The notes beneath the pieces are model-generated. The model did not search any database. It saw only the letters and a program-made list of their open reading frames with translations, and was not told the origin of the DNA. From an uncultured Dorea sp. (GTDB taxonomy: Bacteria; Bacillota; Clostridia; Lachnospirales; Lachnospiraceae): a stretch of DNA of 23,546 nucleotides. A program made the translations under genes and the position numbers. Positions 8,011 through 16,192 of the stretch are shown here, piece by piece. Location: NCBI GenBank assembly GCA_910588745.1, contig CAJURK010000047.1, positions 1-23,546 of the forward strand, in the 5' to 3' direction. The first letter of the stretch is position 1. Each line of letters begins with the position of its first letter.

Positions 8011-8690
8011 AATATGCACTTGTAACAGGCTCTACGAATGGAATCGGAAAAGCAATCGGGGACAAACTAGAAGAACACGGCTATACCGTATTCCGAAACG
8101 GAAGGAAAACGGATTCGCGGTATCGAACATATATTCCATCGGACTTGTCAACGCTGGAAGGCGTAAATACCCTTGCAGATAATTTGTTGAAACGGGTTGA
8201 TAAACTGGACGTTCTTGTACTCAATGTGGGTACAACCTGCAGGAAACCTTTGCCTGAGATCACGCCAAATGACTGGAATCTTGTAATGGATGCAAATGTG
8301 AATATGCCCTTTTTCCTAATCCAGCGGCTGTCCGGACTTCTGGCGGAAAACGGCAGTATCCTGTTTATCAGCTCGGCAATGTCCATATGGCCCCACGCCG
8401 TATCACTCCCCTACGGGGTAAGCAAGGCCGCCGTAAACATGCTGGCGAGGGGGCTCGTAAAAGAATTTGCCGGAAGGAAAATTCGCGTAAATGTAGTCTG
8501 CCCGGGATTTATCGATACACAGTGGCAGTTAGCGAAACCAGCCTGGCTTAAGGAAAAAATAGAAAAAAAGACCGCCTTAAACCGATTCGGCACACCGGAA
8601 GAAGTCTCGGATATGTGTATAAGTCTTATCACAAATACATATATAAACGGAGCCATCGTAAGTATCGACGGCGGATATAACATGATTTAG
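8007..8690 (+). CDS. Short-chain dehydrogenase/reductase (SDR)
   Basis: The protein has 227 residues and is a classical SDR. The NAD(P)-binding TGSTNGIG lies at 7-14, NVG at 73-75 replaces the usual NAG, a serine pair is at 122-123, the catalytic YGVSK is at 136-140, and PGFIDT and GAIVSIDGGYNMI close the fold. It is short but complete. SDRs of this size reduce or oxidise a hydroxyl or ketone of a sugar or small acid. In this operon it probably helps make the nucleotide sugar, or the small acid that decorates it. The cofactor preference is not clear: RNGRK (30-34) follows the second strand and could favour NADPH. It overlaps the preceding gene by four bases. Confidence 0.9.
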   Translation: MKYALVTGSTNGIGKAIGDKLEEHGYTVFRNGRKTDSRYRTYIPSDLSTLEGVNTLADNLLKRVDKLDVLVLNVGTTCRKPLPEITPNDWNLVMDANVNMPFFLIQRLSGLLAENGSILFISSAMSIWPHAVSLPYGVSKAAVNMLARGLVKEFAGRKIRVNVVCPGFIDTQWQLAKPAWLKEKIEKKTALNRFGTPEEVSDMCISLITNTYINGAIVSIDGGYNMI

Positions 8691-8707
8691 TAAACGAGGT
8701 TAGTTTT

Positions 8708-9997
8708 ATGAATTCCAAAATTGGTGTTTTAATATTTCCTGCCGGGGAAATAAATTCCGTCGAACTCCACGACGCGCTTTCGACCTGTGTAAACCTCAGG
8801 TTATACGGCGCGTCTTCCGTAGACCGGCATGGGGAATATATATTTAAAAATTATATTTCCGGCGTTCCGTATATAAGGGAATCCAATTTCCTTAGTGAAT
8901 TTAACCGTATAATCAAACGCCATCATATTGACGTCGTGATACCGACTCATGATGATATTGCATTATTCCTTGCAAAAGAGAGGGAACATATCAAAGCAAA
9001 GGTTTTAACAGCAGATTATAAAACAGCCCTAGTCTGCCGGGATAAGAAAGCAACTTATAAACTATTTTCGGGATATCCTTTTTGTCCTAAAACATACGAA
9101 ACCCTAAAGGAGTTTCCAGTATTCATCAAGCCCAGGAAGGGACAGGGAAGCGTAAATGCAAAATGTATTTCCTGTGCCGAGGATATTCCCCCCGGAATCT
9201 GCCTGCCGGAATATACAATTTGTGAATATCTGCCAGGCCATGAAATGACTGTAGATTGTTTTACCAGCCGCGACGGGAAACTTCAAGCAGTGCTGCCGCG
9301 TTCCAGACAGCGTATTTTCGGCGGTATTTCCGTACGTGGGCAAACAGAGGCGGCGACAGGAGAAATACGAAAGATTGCCGAAACAATCAATTCTAAATTA
9401 AGCTTCCTAGGACTCTGGTACTTTCAAATCAGACAGGATCAGGAAGGGAATTACAAGCTTCTGGAAATATCCGCAAGATGTGCCGGGTCTATGTGCCTTT
9501 CTAGAGGACGGGGCGTCAACCTTCCGCTCCTCAGCGTATATGCGGCAATGGGTAAAGATACGGAAATACTGGAGAATCATTACAGACTTACGGTGGACCG
9601 CACATTAATATCCCGCTATAAGGGCGATTTTGAATATAACCGCGTTTACATGGATCTGGATGATACGGTTTTAATCAACGGAAGGGTTAATCTGCAAAGC
9701 ATACAGTTCATTTACCAATGCGTTAACGAAAAAAAACAGATTATACTCCTGACGCGGCACAAAGCAGATCATGCGGATTCCGCTGTTGACGCGCTGCAAA
9801 AACACCGGATATCCGCCGGGCTATTTGATGAAATCATTGAAATTCCATTTGACATACCAAAATATACGGTTATACAGCCGGACGGGGCTATTTTTATCGA
9901 TAACGCCTTTGCCGAACGGAAATCCGTTCAAAAGCATTTAGGTATTCCCGTATTCGATGTAGATGGAATCGAAGTATTATTAGATTGGAGGACATAA
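8708..9997 (+). CDS. ATP-grasp ligase fused to a HAD-like phosphatase domain
   Basis: The protein has 429 residues. Residues 1-95 are a Rossmann-like pre-ATP-grasp region (IDVVIPTHDDIALFLA). Residues 100-290 form an ATP-grasp domain with FIKPRKGQGS (139-148), ICEYLPGHEMTVD (171-183) and the metal-binding LLEISAR (251-257). Residues 312-425 form a HAD domain with motif I YMDLDDT (D316, D318), motif II LLTRHK (T349), a likely motif III lysine in IPKY (384-386) and motif IV FIDNA (D398). ATP-grasp enzymes join a carboxylate to an amine or thiol through an acyl phosphate, and HAD domains usually remove phosphate. One protein thus appears to ligate and to dephosphorylate, perhaps processing an acid or amino acid for attachment to an amino sugar. 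It starts 17 bases after the SDR, with GAGG upstream. The exact reaction is unknown. Confidence 0.85.
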   Translation: MNSKIGVLIFPAGEINSVELHDALSTCVNLRLYGASSVDRHGEYIFKNYISGVPYIRESNFLSEFNRIIKRHHIDVVIPTHDDIALFLAKEREHIKAKVLTADYKTALVCRDKKATYKLFSGYPFCPKTYETLKEFPVFIKPRKGQGSVNAKCISCAEDIPPGICLPEYTICEYLPGHEMTVDCFTSRDGKLQAVLPRSRQRIFGGISVRGQTEAATGEIRKIAETINSKLSFLGLWYFQIRQDQEGNYKLLEISARCAGSMCLSRGRGVNLPLLSVYAAMGKDTEILENHYRLTVDRTLISRYKGDFEYNRVYMDLDDTVLINGRVNLQSIQFIYQCVNEKKQIILLTRHKADHADSAVDALQKHRISAGLFDEIIEIPFDIPKYTVIQPDGAIFIDNAFAERKSVQKHLGIPVFDVDGIEVLLDWRT

Positions 9998-9998
9998 C

Positions 9999-10997
9999 AT
10001 GACAAAGCCAAAACCGGATACAGACCAGTGTATCTGTACCGTATTGCTGATTTCATATAACCATGAACCCTATATCCGCTTGGCTATCGAATCAGTTCTA
10101 TCACAGAAAACAAAATACAAATTCAAAGTACATATTTTTGACGATGCGTCAACGGATGGAACCAGTGAAATTATAAAGGAATATGAAGAGCGTTACCCTG
10201 ATTTGATTACAGCGTTTATCGCGGAAGAAAACAGGGGCGCGCAGGGAAACTTTTGGGCCGCATACAAATCTGTAGATACGAAGTACAGTGCAATGCTGGA
10301 ATGCGACGATTACTGGTGCGACGAGGAAAAGCTTGAACTCCAGATTGACGCGTTAGAACAGAATCCGGACTGCAGCTTCTGCGCCCATAATACGATTTAC
10401 CACAATAAAGACGATGTTTACCGGACCAAAGAAGATGGGGACATCTTTGTATATAACCGTAATATTCGCAATACCGGGAAATACGGCGCGGAAGATTTCA
10501 AGCCGCTGTATGGGGCAGGCTGGGCAAACCATAATAACTCCCGCGTAATACGCATGAGCTGCGTAGATTTAGACAGCCTGACAGATAAGGAAGACTTCCT
10601 GTACGATAACGCACAATTTTTTTACCTCTTAAGCCGCGGTAAAATATATTTTATCCAGCGGGTTATGTCCGTCTATGTTATGAATATGGCCAGCACCTTC
10701 ACTTCGCTTCAGGTAGAAAAAAAGTTGCGCGGGCATTACGACCGGATGATCCATATTAATAAAACGTTAAATTATGAATTTGAACGGCTTATTTACCGCC
10801 ATCTGTCTTCTTTTACATTTTACTGGCTTGCGTATGATGAAATTGAGGCGGGTATTGTAAAAGACCGAGGAGTTTTCATGACGATCTTGGTTAAAACATT
10901 GAAAAAATACCGTTACGATGTGCTTCTATATCGAAGGCTTCGAAAAGAAGCGAGGAAAAACATTCAAAAACTGACTAAGCGATTGGAGGGTCAATGA
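9999..10997 (+). CDS. GT2 family glycosyltransferase
   Basis: The protein has 332 residues and a family 2 GT-A domain. It shows TVLLISYNHEPYIRLAIESVL, DDASTDGT at 48-55, ENRGAQGNFWAA and ECDDYW (101-106), which holds the metal-binding acidic residues. The C-terminal third (residues 250-330) is basic and helical, ending RRLRKEARKNIQKLTKRLEGQ, and could lie on the membrane or bind a partner. No transmembrane segment is evident. It begins one base after the ATP-grasp gene and its stop overlaps the next start in ATGA, so it is cotranslated with both. Sequence alone does not tell the sugar it transfers. Confidence 0.9.
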   Translation: MTKPKPDTDQCICTVLLISYNHEPYIRLAIESVLSQKTKYKFKVHIFDDASTDGTSEIIKEYEERYPDLITAFIAEENRGAQGNFWAAYKSVDTKYSAMLECDDYWCDEEKLELQIDALEQNPDCSFCAHNTIYHNKDDVYRTKEDGDIFVYNRNIRNTGKYGAEDFKPLYGAGWANHNNSRVIRMSCVDLDSLTDKEDFLYDNAQFFYLLSRGKIYFIQRVMSVYVMNMASTFTSLQVEKKLRGHYDRMIHINKTLNYEFERLIYRHLSSFTFYWLAYDEIEAGIVKDRGVFMTILVKTLKKYRYDVLLYRRLRKEARKNIQKLTKRLEGQ

Positions 10998-12427
10998 TGG
11001 CATCTATAATATTCTATGGCGCGGGACGCAATGCCCATGAACATTTTAACGACTGGAAAGCACAGGGCTTGATTCCCGTTTGTTTTTCCGATCTGGATAT
11101 TTCCAAACACCATACTGCCTGCATGGGCTTGGATGTCCTTCCCCTTGTAGAAGCAATAAAAAAATATCCGGATTATGAATTATACCTTACGCAAATCCCT
11201 TCCAGTTTGTACGAAATAAGAAGCTTTCTTATAAGCATAGGCATTCCGGAAGAACGAATAAAATTTTGTATGGATCCGGATTCTTCCGGTATTGTCCGGG
11301 ATACAAATACCCTCTATCCAAAACTATATCCGATTTACCAAGCTATGCAAGACGAACTGTCCAAAAAATGGTTTTGGGGAAGGCTGGAATATACGCTTTC
11401 CCACTCGCTGGCCGGCATATATAAAGCTATGGTATCCAAGGAACATTTACAATGGGTATCCCAAAAGCAGACCTACGCAATGCTCAGGCACGGCTTACCC
11501 GCGCTCTGGGATCTGCTGGCAGAAAATTACCCTGTGCAAAAGCATGACATTTATCTTTTGCTGTTTCCTGAAAAATGGAATGAGTTTGATTGGGTAGTGG
11601 AACGCTTTTTAGACGCCCTTCCGGAACTGGGGATAAAAATAAAGGCCTGCGTCATACCTGCCGGGTCCCAATATTCGAAAACGTACCGGAATATCCCTTG
11701 CGTCTGGGATAAGGATTTTCCGGCTTTCATCAACGAAAACACCCGTATAATTATCGGCTTCCCGGGATGGTGCCTGCAGACCAAACAAGTTGCGGCCCAA
11801 TATAATCCTTACAAAGAAATCCTTTTTCCAATTGCCGATACCGGACATCCGCAATATATAGAACCAGACATTTTTCCCCCGCATGAAAATGAGGTTTTTG
11901 TAGACGTCGGAGTTTTTGATTTACAAAATAGTATTGATTTTTCGCAGTGGGCAGAAAAAGGATTTGCACAGATTTATGCTTTCGAGCCAGATCCCCAGTG
12001 TTATCAGAATTCCTTAGAGCGTCTTAAAAAGATGGACCCGGATTTCCAAGACAAAACGCAATTAGTCCAACTGGGGTTAAGCGACACCATCGGCAAACTG
12101 GAATTTCCTGCAGTATATAAGGGTTCCGGAAACTATGGCAGCGACGGAATGATCTCTGTTGACGTTATAACCCTGGATGCTTATTTAAAAGGAAAGCCGG
12201 TTACTTTGGTAAAAATGGACGTAGAGGGCGCGGAAATGAGCGTTCTTCGCGGAATGAAGGAGACAATTACCCGTCATAAACCCAGACTTGCAGTATGTGT
12301 TTACCATAAGCATCAAGATATTTTAGAGATAACCTCATACCTGCTGGAACTGGTTCCGGAATATAAATTTTATCTCCGTCACTACAATTCAAATGAAACA
12401 GAGACCGTGCTTTTCTGCACAATATAA
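10994..12427 (+). CDS. FkbM-type methyltransferase with N-terminal 'YGAG' Rossmann-like module
   Basis: The protein has 477 residues. Residues 1-100 form a Rossmann-like module beginning SIIFYGAGRNA and containing YPDYELYLTQ and RIKFC. This module is closely similar to the N-terminus of the radical SAM protein at 16189. Residues 105-295 are a middle region I do not recognise. Residues 300-470 are an FkbM methyltransferase: VFVDVGVFD (a variant of the SAM-binding DxGxxxG), FEPDP at 330-334, SVDVITLDAYL and KMDVEGAE at 407-414. FkbM enzymes O-methylate sugars or small acids in secondary metabolites and glycans; here a flagellin glycan is inferred. GGAGGG at 10985-10990 fits the ATG at 10997 slightly better than the one at 10994. 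The missing glycines in the VDVGVFD loop make its activity less certain. Confidence 0.82.
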   Translation: MMASIIFYGAGRNAHEHFNDWKAQGLIPVCFSDLDISKHHTACMGLDVLPLVEAIKKYPDYELYLTQIPSSLYEIRSFLISIGIPEERIKFCMDPDSSGIVRDTNTLYPKLYPIYQAMQDELSKKWFWGRLEYTLSHSLAGIYKAMVSKEHLQWVSQKQTYAMLRHGLPALWDLLAENYPVQKHDIYLLLFPEKWNEFDWVVERFLDALPELGIKIKACVIPAGSQYSKTYRNIPCVWDKDFPAFINENTRIIIGFPGWCLQTKQVAAQYNPYKEILFPIADTGHPQYIEPDIFPPHENEVFVDVGVFDLQNSIDFSQWAEKGFAQIYAFEPDPQCYQNSLERLKKMDPDFQDKTQLVQLGLSDTIGKLEFPAVYKGSGNYGSDGMISVDVITLDAYLKGKPVTLVKMDVEGAEMSVLRGMKETITRHKPRLAVCVYHKHQDILEITSYLLELVPEYKFYLRHYNSNETETVLFCTI

Positions 12428-12448
12428 CATTTAGGAGGTTCGATTACT

Positions 12449-13771
12449 ATGAAATTTTGTCATTTATTTTATGATTATTTATACATTGACAACAGCGACG
12501 GGGGAATATGCCTCTGTCCATGGATGGATCCGAAAAACTCTTGTATCGGAAATCTGCTCCATGACAAAGTCGAAGACGCATATAACGGCGATTATGCAAA
12601 TTACCTGCGTTCAACAATGGACGACCAGACATTTAAATTCTGCCGTCCGGAAGCATGCCCCTATATTCAGAATAATGAATTAGAAGAAATTACCCCTGAA
12701 GAATACGAAAAACGCAAAAAGAATTTCTATTATCCAGCCGAAATCAACATGGCGTATGATTTTGTATGCAACCAAAGCTGCGAGACCTGCCGGAAATCCG
12801 TATTTATCCCTCCGGCCGGTTATGGAGAGCAAATGTCTGCGATCCAGCAAAAACTGGCGCCCTATCTTGATAAGGCAAAGCGTATTACCGCCTCCGGCCA
12901 CGGAGATCCTTTTGCATCAAAATACATGATGTCCGTATTGGAAAACCTGCACCCTTCTGACCCGGATGCAAGCTTTCTCCTAGAAACAAACGGGGTGTTC
13001 TTCGACGAAGAGCACTGGGAACGGATCAAACACCTAGGGCAGTTTCGAATTGAACTTGTGGTGACCATCAACAGTTTCGATCCATTTATATACCGCCATA
13101 TTTCCCGCGGCGGAAATTACGAAAAAATGATACATAACCTTGATTTTATGTCACAGCTAAGAAAAAATGGAGAAATTGCACATCTTACGAACACTCTGGT
13201 AATACAGGATAGGAATTTCCGTGAAATCCCATCGTTTATCAAACGAAGTTTTCAGGAGTATGCTTTCGACCAAGTTATATTAAGGCCCGTTTACCAATGG
13301 GGTACGATGGATGAAGAGGTTTACTGGTTTAAGGATGTGTTAAACCCCTGCCATCCGTATCATGAAGAATATCTGGAAATATTAAAGGATCCTGCGTTAG
13401 ACGACCCCCGCGTGTACAATTTCGGCGGAGATACCGAACATGTTGCGCGCCCATATCCTGCAAAAGAAAGAATTGACCTGCTTCCTGCTAAGGTCCTTCC
13501 CGGCAGCAGGATTGTTGTTTACGGCGCCGGGCAGGTTGGACAGGCGCTCGTTCACAAATTAGGGGAAACCGGCTACTGTAACGTTGTTTTGTGGATAGAC
13601 CAGTGCTTTGATAATAAATGCATCTTATCGCCAAACAGCCTGCTTAATATGTCTCCACAAGATTATGATTACATTGTCCTGGCTACAAAAAATCCGTTTT
13701 TTGCGGAAGAGATGCGGACAAACCTCATTGATATGAAAATATCAGAAAAAAATATTATTTCTTGTTCTTGA
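12449..13771 (+). CDS. Radical SAM protein with N-terminal cysteine cluster and C-terminal Rossmann-like module
   Basis: The protein has 440 residues. Residues 1-75 hold a SPASM-like cysteine region placed before the core: GICLCPW, IGNL, then FCRPEACPYI. The radical SAM core has the canonical CxxxCxxC at C107, C111 and C114, then SGHGDPFAS near 149-157 and LLETNGVFF. Residues 345-440 are a second domain opening with VVYGAGQVGQ (356-365) and containing YDYIVLAT, a nucleotide-binding-like fold. Radical SAM/SPASM enzymes carry out oxidations, epimerisations or C-C and C-S bond formation on sugars or peptides. The substrate here cannot be read from sequence. A strong AGGAGG (12433-12438) precedes the ATG. 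A second, rearranged relative lies 3.7 kb downstream. Confidence 0.85.
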   Translation: MKFCHLFYDYLYIDNSDGGICLCPWMDPKNSCIGNLLHDKVEDAYNGDYANYLRSTMDDQTFKFCRPEACPYIQNNELEEITPEEYEKRKKNFYYPAEINMAYDFVCNQSCETCRKSVFIPPAGYGEQMSAIQQKLAPYLDKAKRITASGHGDPFASKYMMSVLENLHPSDPDASFLLETNGVFFDEEHWERIKHLGQFRIELVVTINSFDPFIYRHISRGGNYEKMIHNLDFMSQLRKNGEIAHLTNTLVIQDRNFREIPSFIKRSFQEYAFDQVILRPVYQWGTMDEEVYWFKDVLNPCHPYHEEYLEILKDPALDDPRVYNFGGDTEHVARPYPAKERIDLLPAKVLPGSRIVVYGAGQVGQALVHKLGETGYCNVVLWIDQCFDNKCILSPNSLLNMSPQDYDYIVLATKNPFFAEEMRTNLIDMKISEKNIISCS

Positions 13772-13778
13772 GGATGTG

Positions 13779-14891
13779 ATGGTTATGAAAAGTAATAAAC
13801 CTATTCTGGTTACCCGTTCCTCCATGCCGCCTTTTGACGAATACACAGAAATGATACATAACATGTGGGAGAACCGCTGGCTGACTAATATGGGAAACAT
13901 GCATGAAAAACTTACATCGCGTCTGGCAGAAGAATTTGAAGCAGATCATTTCCTGCTTTTTTCAAACGGCCATATGGCGTTGGAACTTGCGCTGCAGTCA
14001 TTGAAGTTGGACGGAGAAGTAATTACGACTCCTTTCACCTTCCTGTCAACCACGCAGGCGATTGTCCGAAACGGGCTTACCCCTGTATTTTGCGATATCG
14101 ACCCTGTCAGGTTTACCATTGACCCGGCAAAAATCGAACCGCTTATAACAGACAGAACTTGCGCGATTGTCGCCGTGCATGTATACGGAATTCCTTGCGA
14201 AACGGATGCAATTGAAGCCCTTGCAAAAAAATATGGGCTCAAAGTTATCTATGACGCGGCGCATGCTTTTCAGGTCCGGTACAAGGGACAAAATATTGCC
14301 CGGTATGGAGATATTTCCATGTTTTCCTTTCATGCAACAAAGGTTTTCCATACGGTTGAAGGAGGAGGCGCGGTATGCCGGGATTTTGGAGTATATCAGA
14401 GGCTTTCCAGACTGCGTAATTTTGGATTCTTCCAGGGAGCCTTTGACGGCGACCAACTTGGAGTCAATGCGAAAATGAGCGAATTCCATGCGGCTATGGG
14501 GCTCTGTAACTTGCGCTATATTAATCAGGAAATACAAAAGAGAAAAAATATTTCTGAATGCTATGACAAAATCCTCAGAAAAGTAAAAGGGCTGCAGCTT
14601 TTCCCAGATATTCCGGAACTCGAACGCAATTACGCTTACTATCCGGTTGTATTCCTGAACGATGCGCCCAAAAGCCGGGACAAAGCCTGTGAAGACTTGC
14701 AAAAATATAATATTACCGCACGCAAATATTTTTTCCCGTTAACAAGTACGTTTAGCTGCTATAAGGATTTACTGCATCCGGAACCTACGCCGGCTGCAGA
14801 GGATATCGCCGGCCGCGTTCTATGTCTTCCTTTGTATGCTTCGCTATCAGAAGAAGAAATTAACCGCATCTGCGATATCCTGCTTAATTAG
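13779..14891 (+). CDS. DegT/DnrJ/EryC1-family PLP-dependent sugar aminotransferase
   Basis: The protein has 370 residues, the usual length of this family. It has FLLFSNGHMALELAL (cofactor phosphate grip), EVITTPFTFLSTTQAI, DAAHAF with the pyridine-binding Asp at about 159, and SFHATKVFHTVEGGGA with the Schiff-base Lys at about 188. It ends with a small C-terminal domain (LCLPLYASLSEEEI). These enzymes transfer an amino group to a keto-sugar nucleotide, giving amino sugars such as 4-amino-4,6-dideoxy hexoses. That supplies a free amine for the FemAB-like or ATP-grasp proteins of the same operon, which is my inference. GAGG at 13770-13773 fits an ATG at 13779. GTG at 13776 and ATG at 13785 are alternatives in frame. 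Confidence 0.93.
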   Translation: MVMKSNKPILVTRSSMPPFDEYTEMIHNMWENRWLTNMGNMHEKLTSRLAEEFEADHFLLFSNGHMALELALQSLKLDGEVITTPFTFLSTTQAIVRNGLTPVFCDIDPVRFTIDPAKIEPLITDRTCAIVAVHVYGIPCETDAIEALAKKYGLKVIYDAAHAFQVRYKGQNIARYGDISMFSFHATKVFHTVEGGGAVCRDFGVYQRLSRLRNFGFFQGAFDGDQLGVNAKMSEFHAAMGLCNLRYINQEIQKRKNISECYDKILRKVKGLQLFPDIPELERNYAYYPVVFLNDAPKSRDKACEDLQKYNITARKYFFPLTSTFSCYKDLLHPEPTPAAEDIAGRVLCLPLYASLSEEEINRICDILLN

Positions 14892-14936
14892 CCGCTTCAT
14901 ATTATAATCCTGTTTCATACGGAGGTACGCAAACGG

Positions 14937-15815
14937 ATGGGTATGCACCAAGAACAGACATTGAATCTAAAAATTGCTGTTTTATCTTTGGCTGATATTA
15001 ATAATTATGGCGATAAATTCTTTCCATACATATTCCGGTCAGAACTTAAGGCACGGTTTCCAAATGCAGATATTGACCTATACACAAACACCGAGTACCA
15101 TTGCGAGCTATATGATACATCAAAATACTCGCTTCCCGGCCTTGCAGATTACGATGCAGTCATACTTGCAGGCGGAGACACAATACAACGGCTTGACGAA
15201 GAAAATTGGAACGATATATACGATTCGCTCACCCTTGGACGGAAACCATCCGACATAATATTTGAATGGCTGGCTTTAGACAAACCCTATAAGGCATACT
15301 TTTCTGTTGGCGTCCACCCGCAAATGCAGGAACACCGGCAGGATATATTAAGCATGTTAACAAGACTGGATTACCTGTCCGTCAGGGGATGCCTTTCAAA
15401 GAAAATTATAGAAGGCAGTCTCGTCTATAATTACAATCAAATACGGATAGTCCCAGACCTCGGCTGGCTGTTCGCCAAGTATCTTGACCGAATGGATCAA
15501 GATATTCCAATGGTTGGCCTAACTTCCGGGAATTATATGGTTTTTGAAGTATTCTATGAATTTGACGATGAAATCCTCCGGTTTTCAGCGAAAGCTTTGT
15601 CAGAATTTCAAAGTGAAACAAATGTAAAGGTTATGCTTCTCCCTATTATCCATACAAAAAGCAAGAGAGCGTTATCAACCTGGAACGATTATTACCCGCT
15701 TTCAAAAATACAGGAATATGCCGGCGGCGCCTTTTTGCTGATGCCGGACCAATTAAGCATTGCAAACGTTGGATTTTTAATGAACTACCCCGCAGCAGAG
15801 CTGCGGGGTATCTGA
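14937..15815 (+). CDS. Polysaccharide pyruvyl transferase, N-terminal part of an interrupted gene
   Basis: The piece has 292 codons of sequence typical of the polysaccharide pyruvyl transferase (CsaB/WcaK) family. It shows SLADINNYGDKFFPYIFRSEL at the start, DYDAVILAGGDT, YFSVGVHPQ, RGCLSKKII, IVPDLGWLF and MLLPIIHT. Family members transfer pyruvate from phosphoenolpyruvate to make a ketal on a glycan. The frame leaves the family after IANVGFLMN at 15785: the last nine residues (YPAAELRGI) and the TGA come from an inserted palindromic element. The conserved donor-binding GSSMHG block is therefore missing and sits in the next frame. This fragment alone is probably inactive unless it associates with the downstream half. 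The start has GGAGGT 10 bases upstream. Confidence 0.8.
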   Translation: MGMHQEQTLNLKIAVLSLADINNYGDKFFPYIFRSELKARFPNADIDLYTNTEYHCELYDTSKYSLPGLADYDAVILAGGDTIQRLDEENWNDIYDSLTLGRKPSDIIFEWLALDKPYKAYFSVGVHPQMQEHRQDILSMLTRLDYLSVRGCLSKKIIEGSLVYNYNQIRIVPDLGWLFAKYLDRMDQDIPMVGLTSGNYMVFEVFYEFDDEILRFSAKALSEFQSETNVKVMLLPIIHTKSKRALSTWNDYYPLSKIQEYAGGAFLLMPDQLSIANVGFLMNYPAAELRGI

Positions 15816-15883
15816 AGGGTCGCTCCATGAGAAAGTTTGTTACGCAGCAGAGCTGCGGGGAATTAGACCCTGAGAGATTAAAA
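15786..15883 (+). mobile_element. Small palindromic (REP/MITE-like) element inserted in the pyruvyl transferase gene
   Basis: Boundaries are estimated from where the protein family signal stops and resumes. The left end is a near-perfect palindrome: arms TACCCCGCAGC (15786-15796) and GCTGCGGGGTA (15800-15810) around AGA. An 18-bp copy of its core (15791-15808) recurs at 15843-15860. AGGGTC (15816-15821) and GACCCT (15866-15871) are a further inverted pair. The insertion is about 98 bp, not a multiple of three, and shifts the frame by two. It carries no protein gene, so it would have to be moved by a transposase elsewhere. It also provides AAGGG and ATG for the downstream half. Confidence 0.7.
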
Positions 15884-16192
15884 AACGCAAAATTCTATTT
15901 GGGAAGCAGCATGCACGGTGCGGTTACCTGCCTTTCCTATGGAATCCCGGCCGGAAATATCCTTACTTGGACCGCTCCTAAATTGCAGGAACTGCATGGT
16001 GCAAGAATGCGGGCGGACTGCTTTATAAACCACTGGGGGAAACTCCCCGGACTTTTACGGCAATTAAACCGGGAGGCAGAGGATAACACAAACAGGGGAT
16101 ACGGCAAAATATATGCCGATTACATGAGGCATAGGTTATCGCAGGAATTGGATTACCTGTGTCTGGAAATACAAAAAAGGAGATTCTTATGA
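15827..16192 (+). CDS. Polysaccharide pyruvyl transferase, C-terminal part of an interrupted gene
   Basis: The piece has 121 codons. The first 19 residues (MRKFVTQQSCGELDPERLK) are encoded by the inserted palindromic element. From NAKFYLGSSMHGAVTCLSYGIPAG onward it is the family's C-terminal block, with the GSSMHG signature at 26-31 that completes the protein begun at 14937. The ATG lies 7 bases after AAGGG (15815-15819), which itself overlaps the TGA of the upstream half, so re-initiation after termination is possible. The 3' end overlaps the next gene by four bases (ATGA). Whether the two halves assemble into a working enzyme, or the gene is simply dead, cannot be told from sequence. Confidence 0.7.
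   Translation: MRKFVTQQSCGELDPERLKNAKFYLGSSMHGAVTCLSYGIPAGNILTWTAPKLQELHGARMRADCFINHWGKLPGLLRQLNREAEDNTNRGYGKIYADYMRHRLSQELDYLCLEIQKRRFL

Noticed and set aside
14046..14702. 218-codon open frame on the minus strand
   Set aside because: It lies antisense inside the well-supported DegT aminotransferase, has no ribosome binding site and no recognisable motif.
15786..15883. Simple sequencing error as cause of the break in the pyruvyl transferase gene
   Set aside because: The break coincides with about 98 bp of extra sequence containing duplicated palindromes, which a base-call error would not produce.
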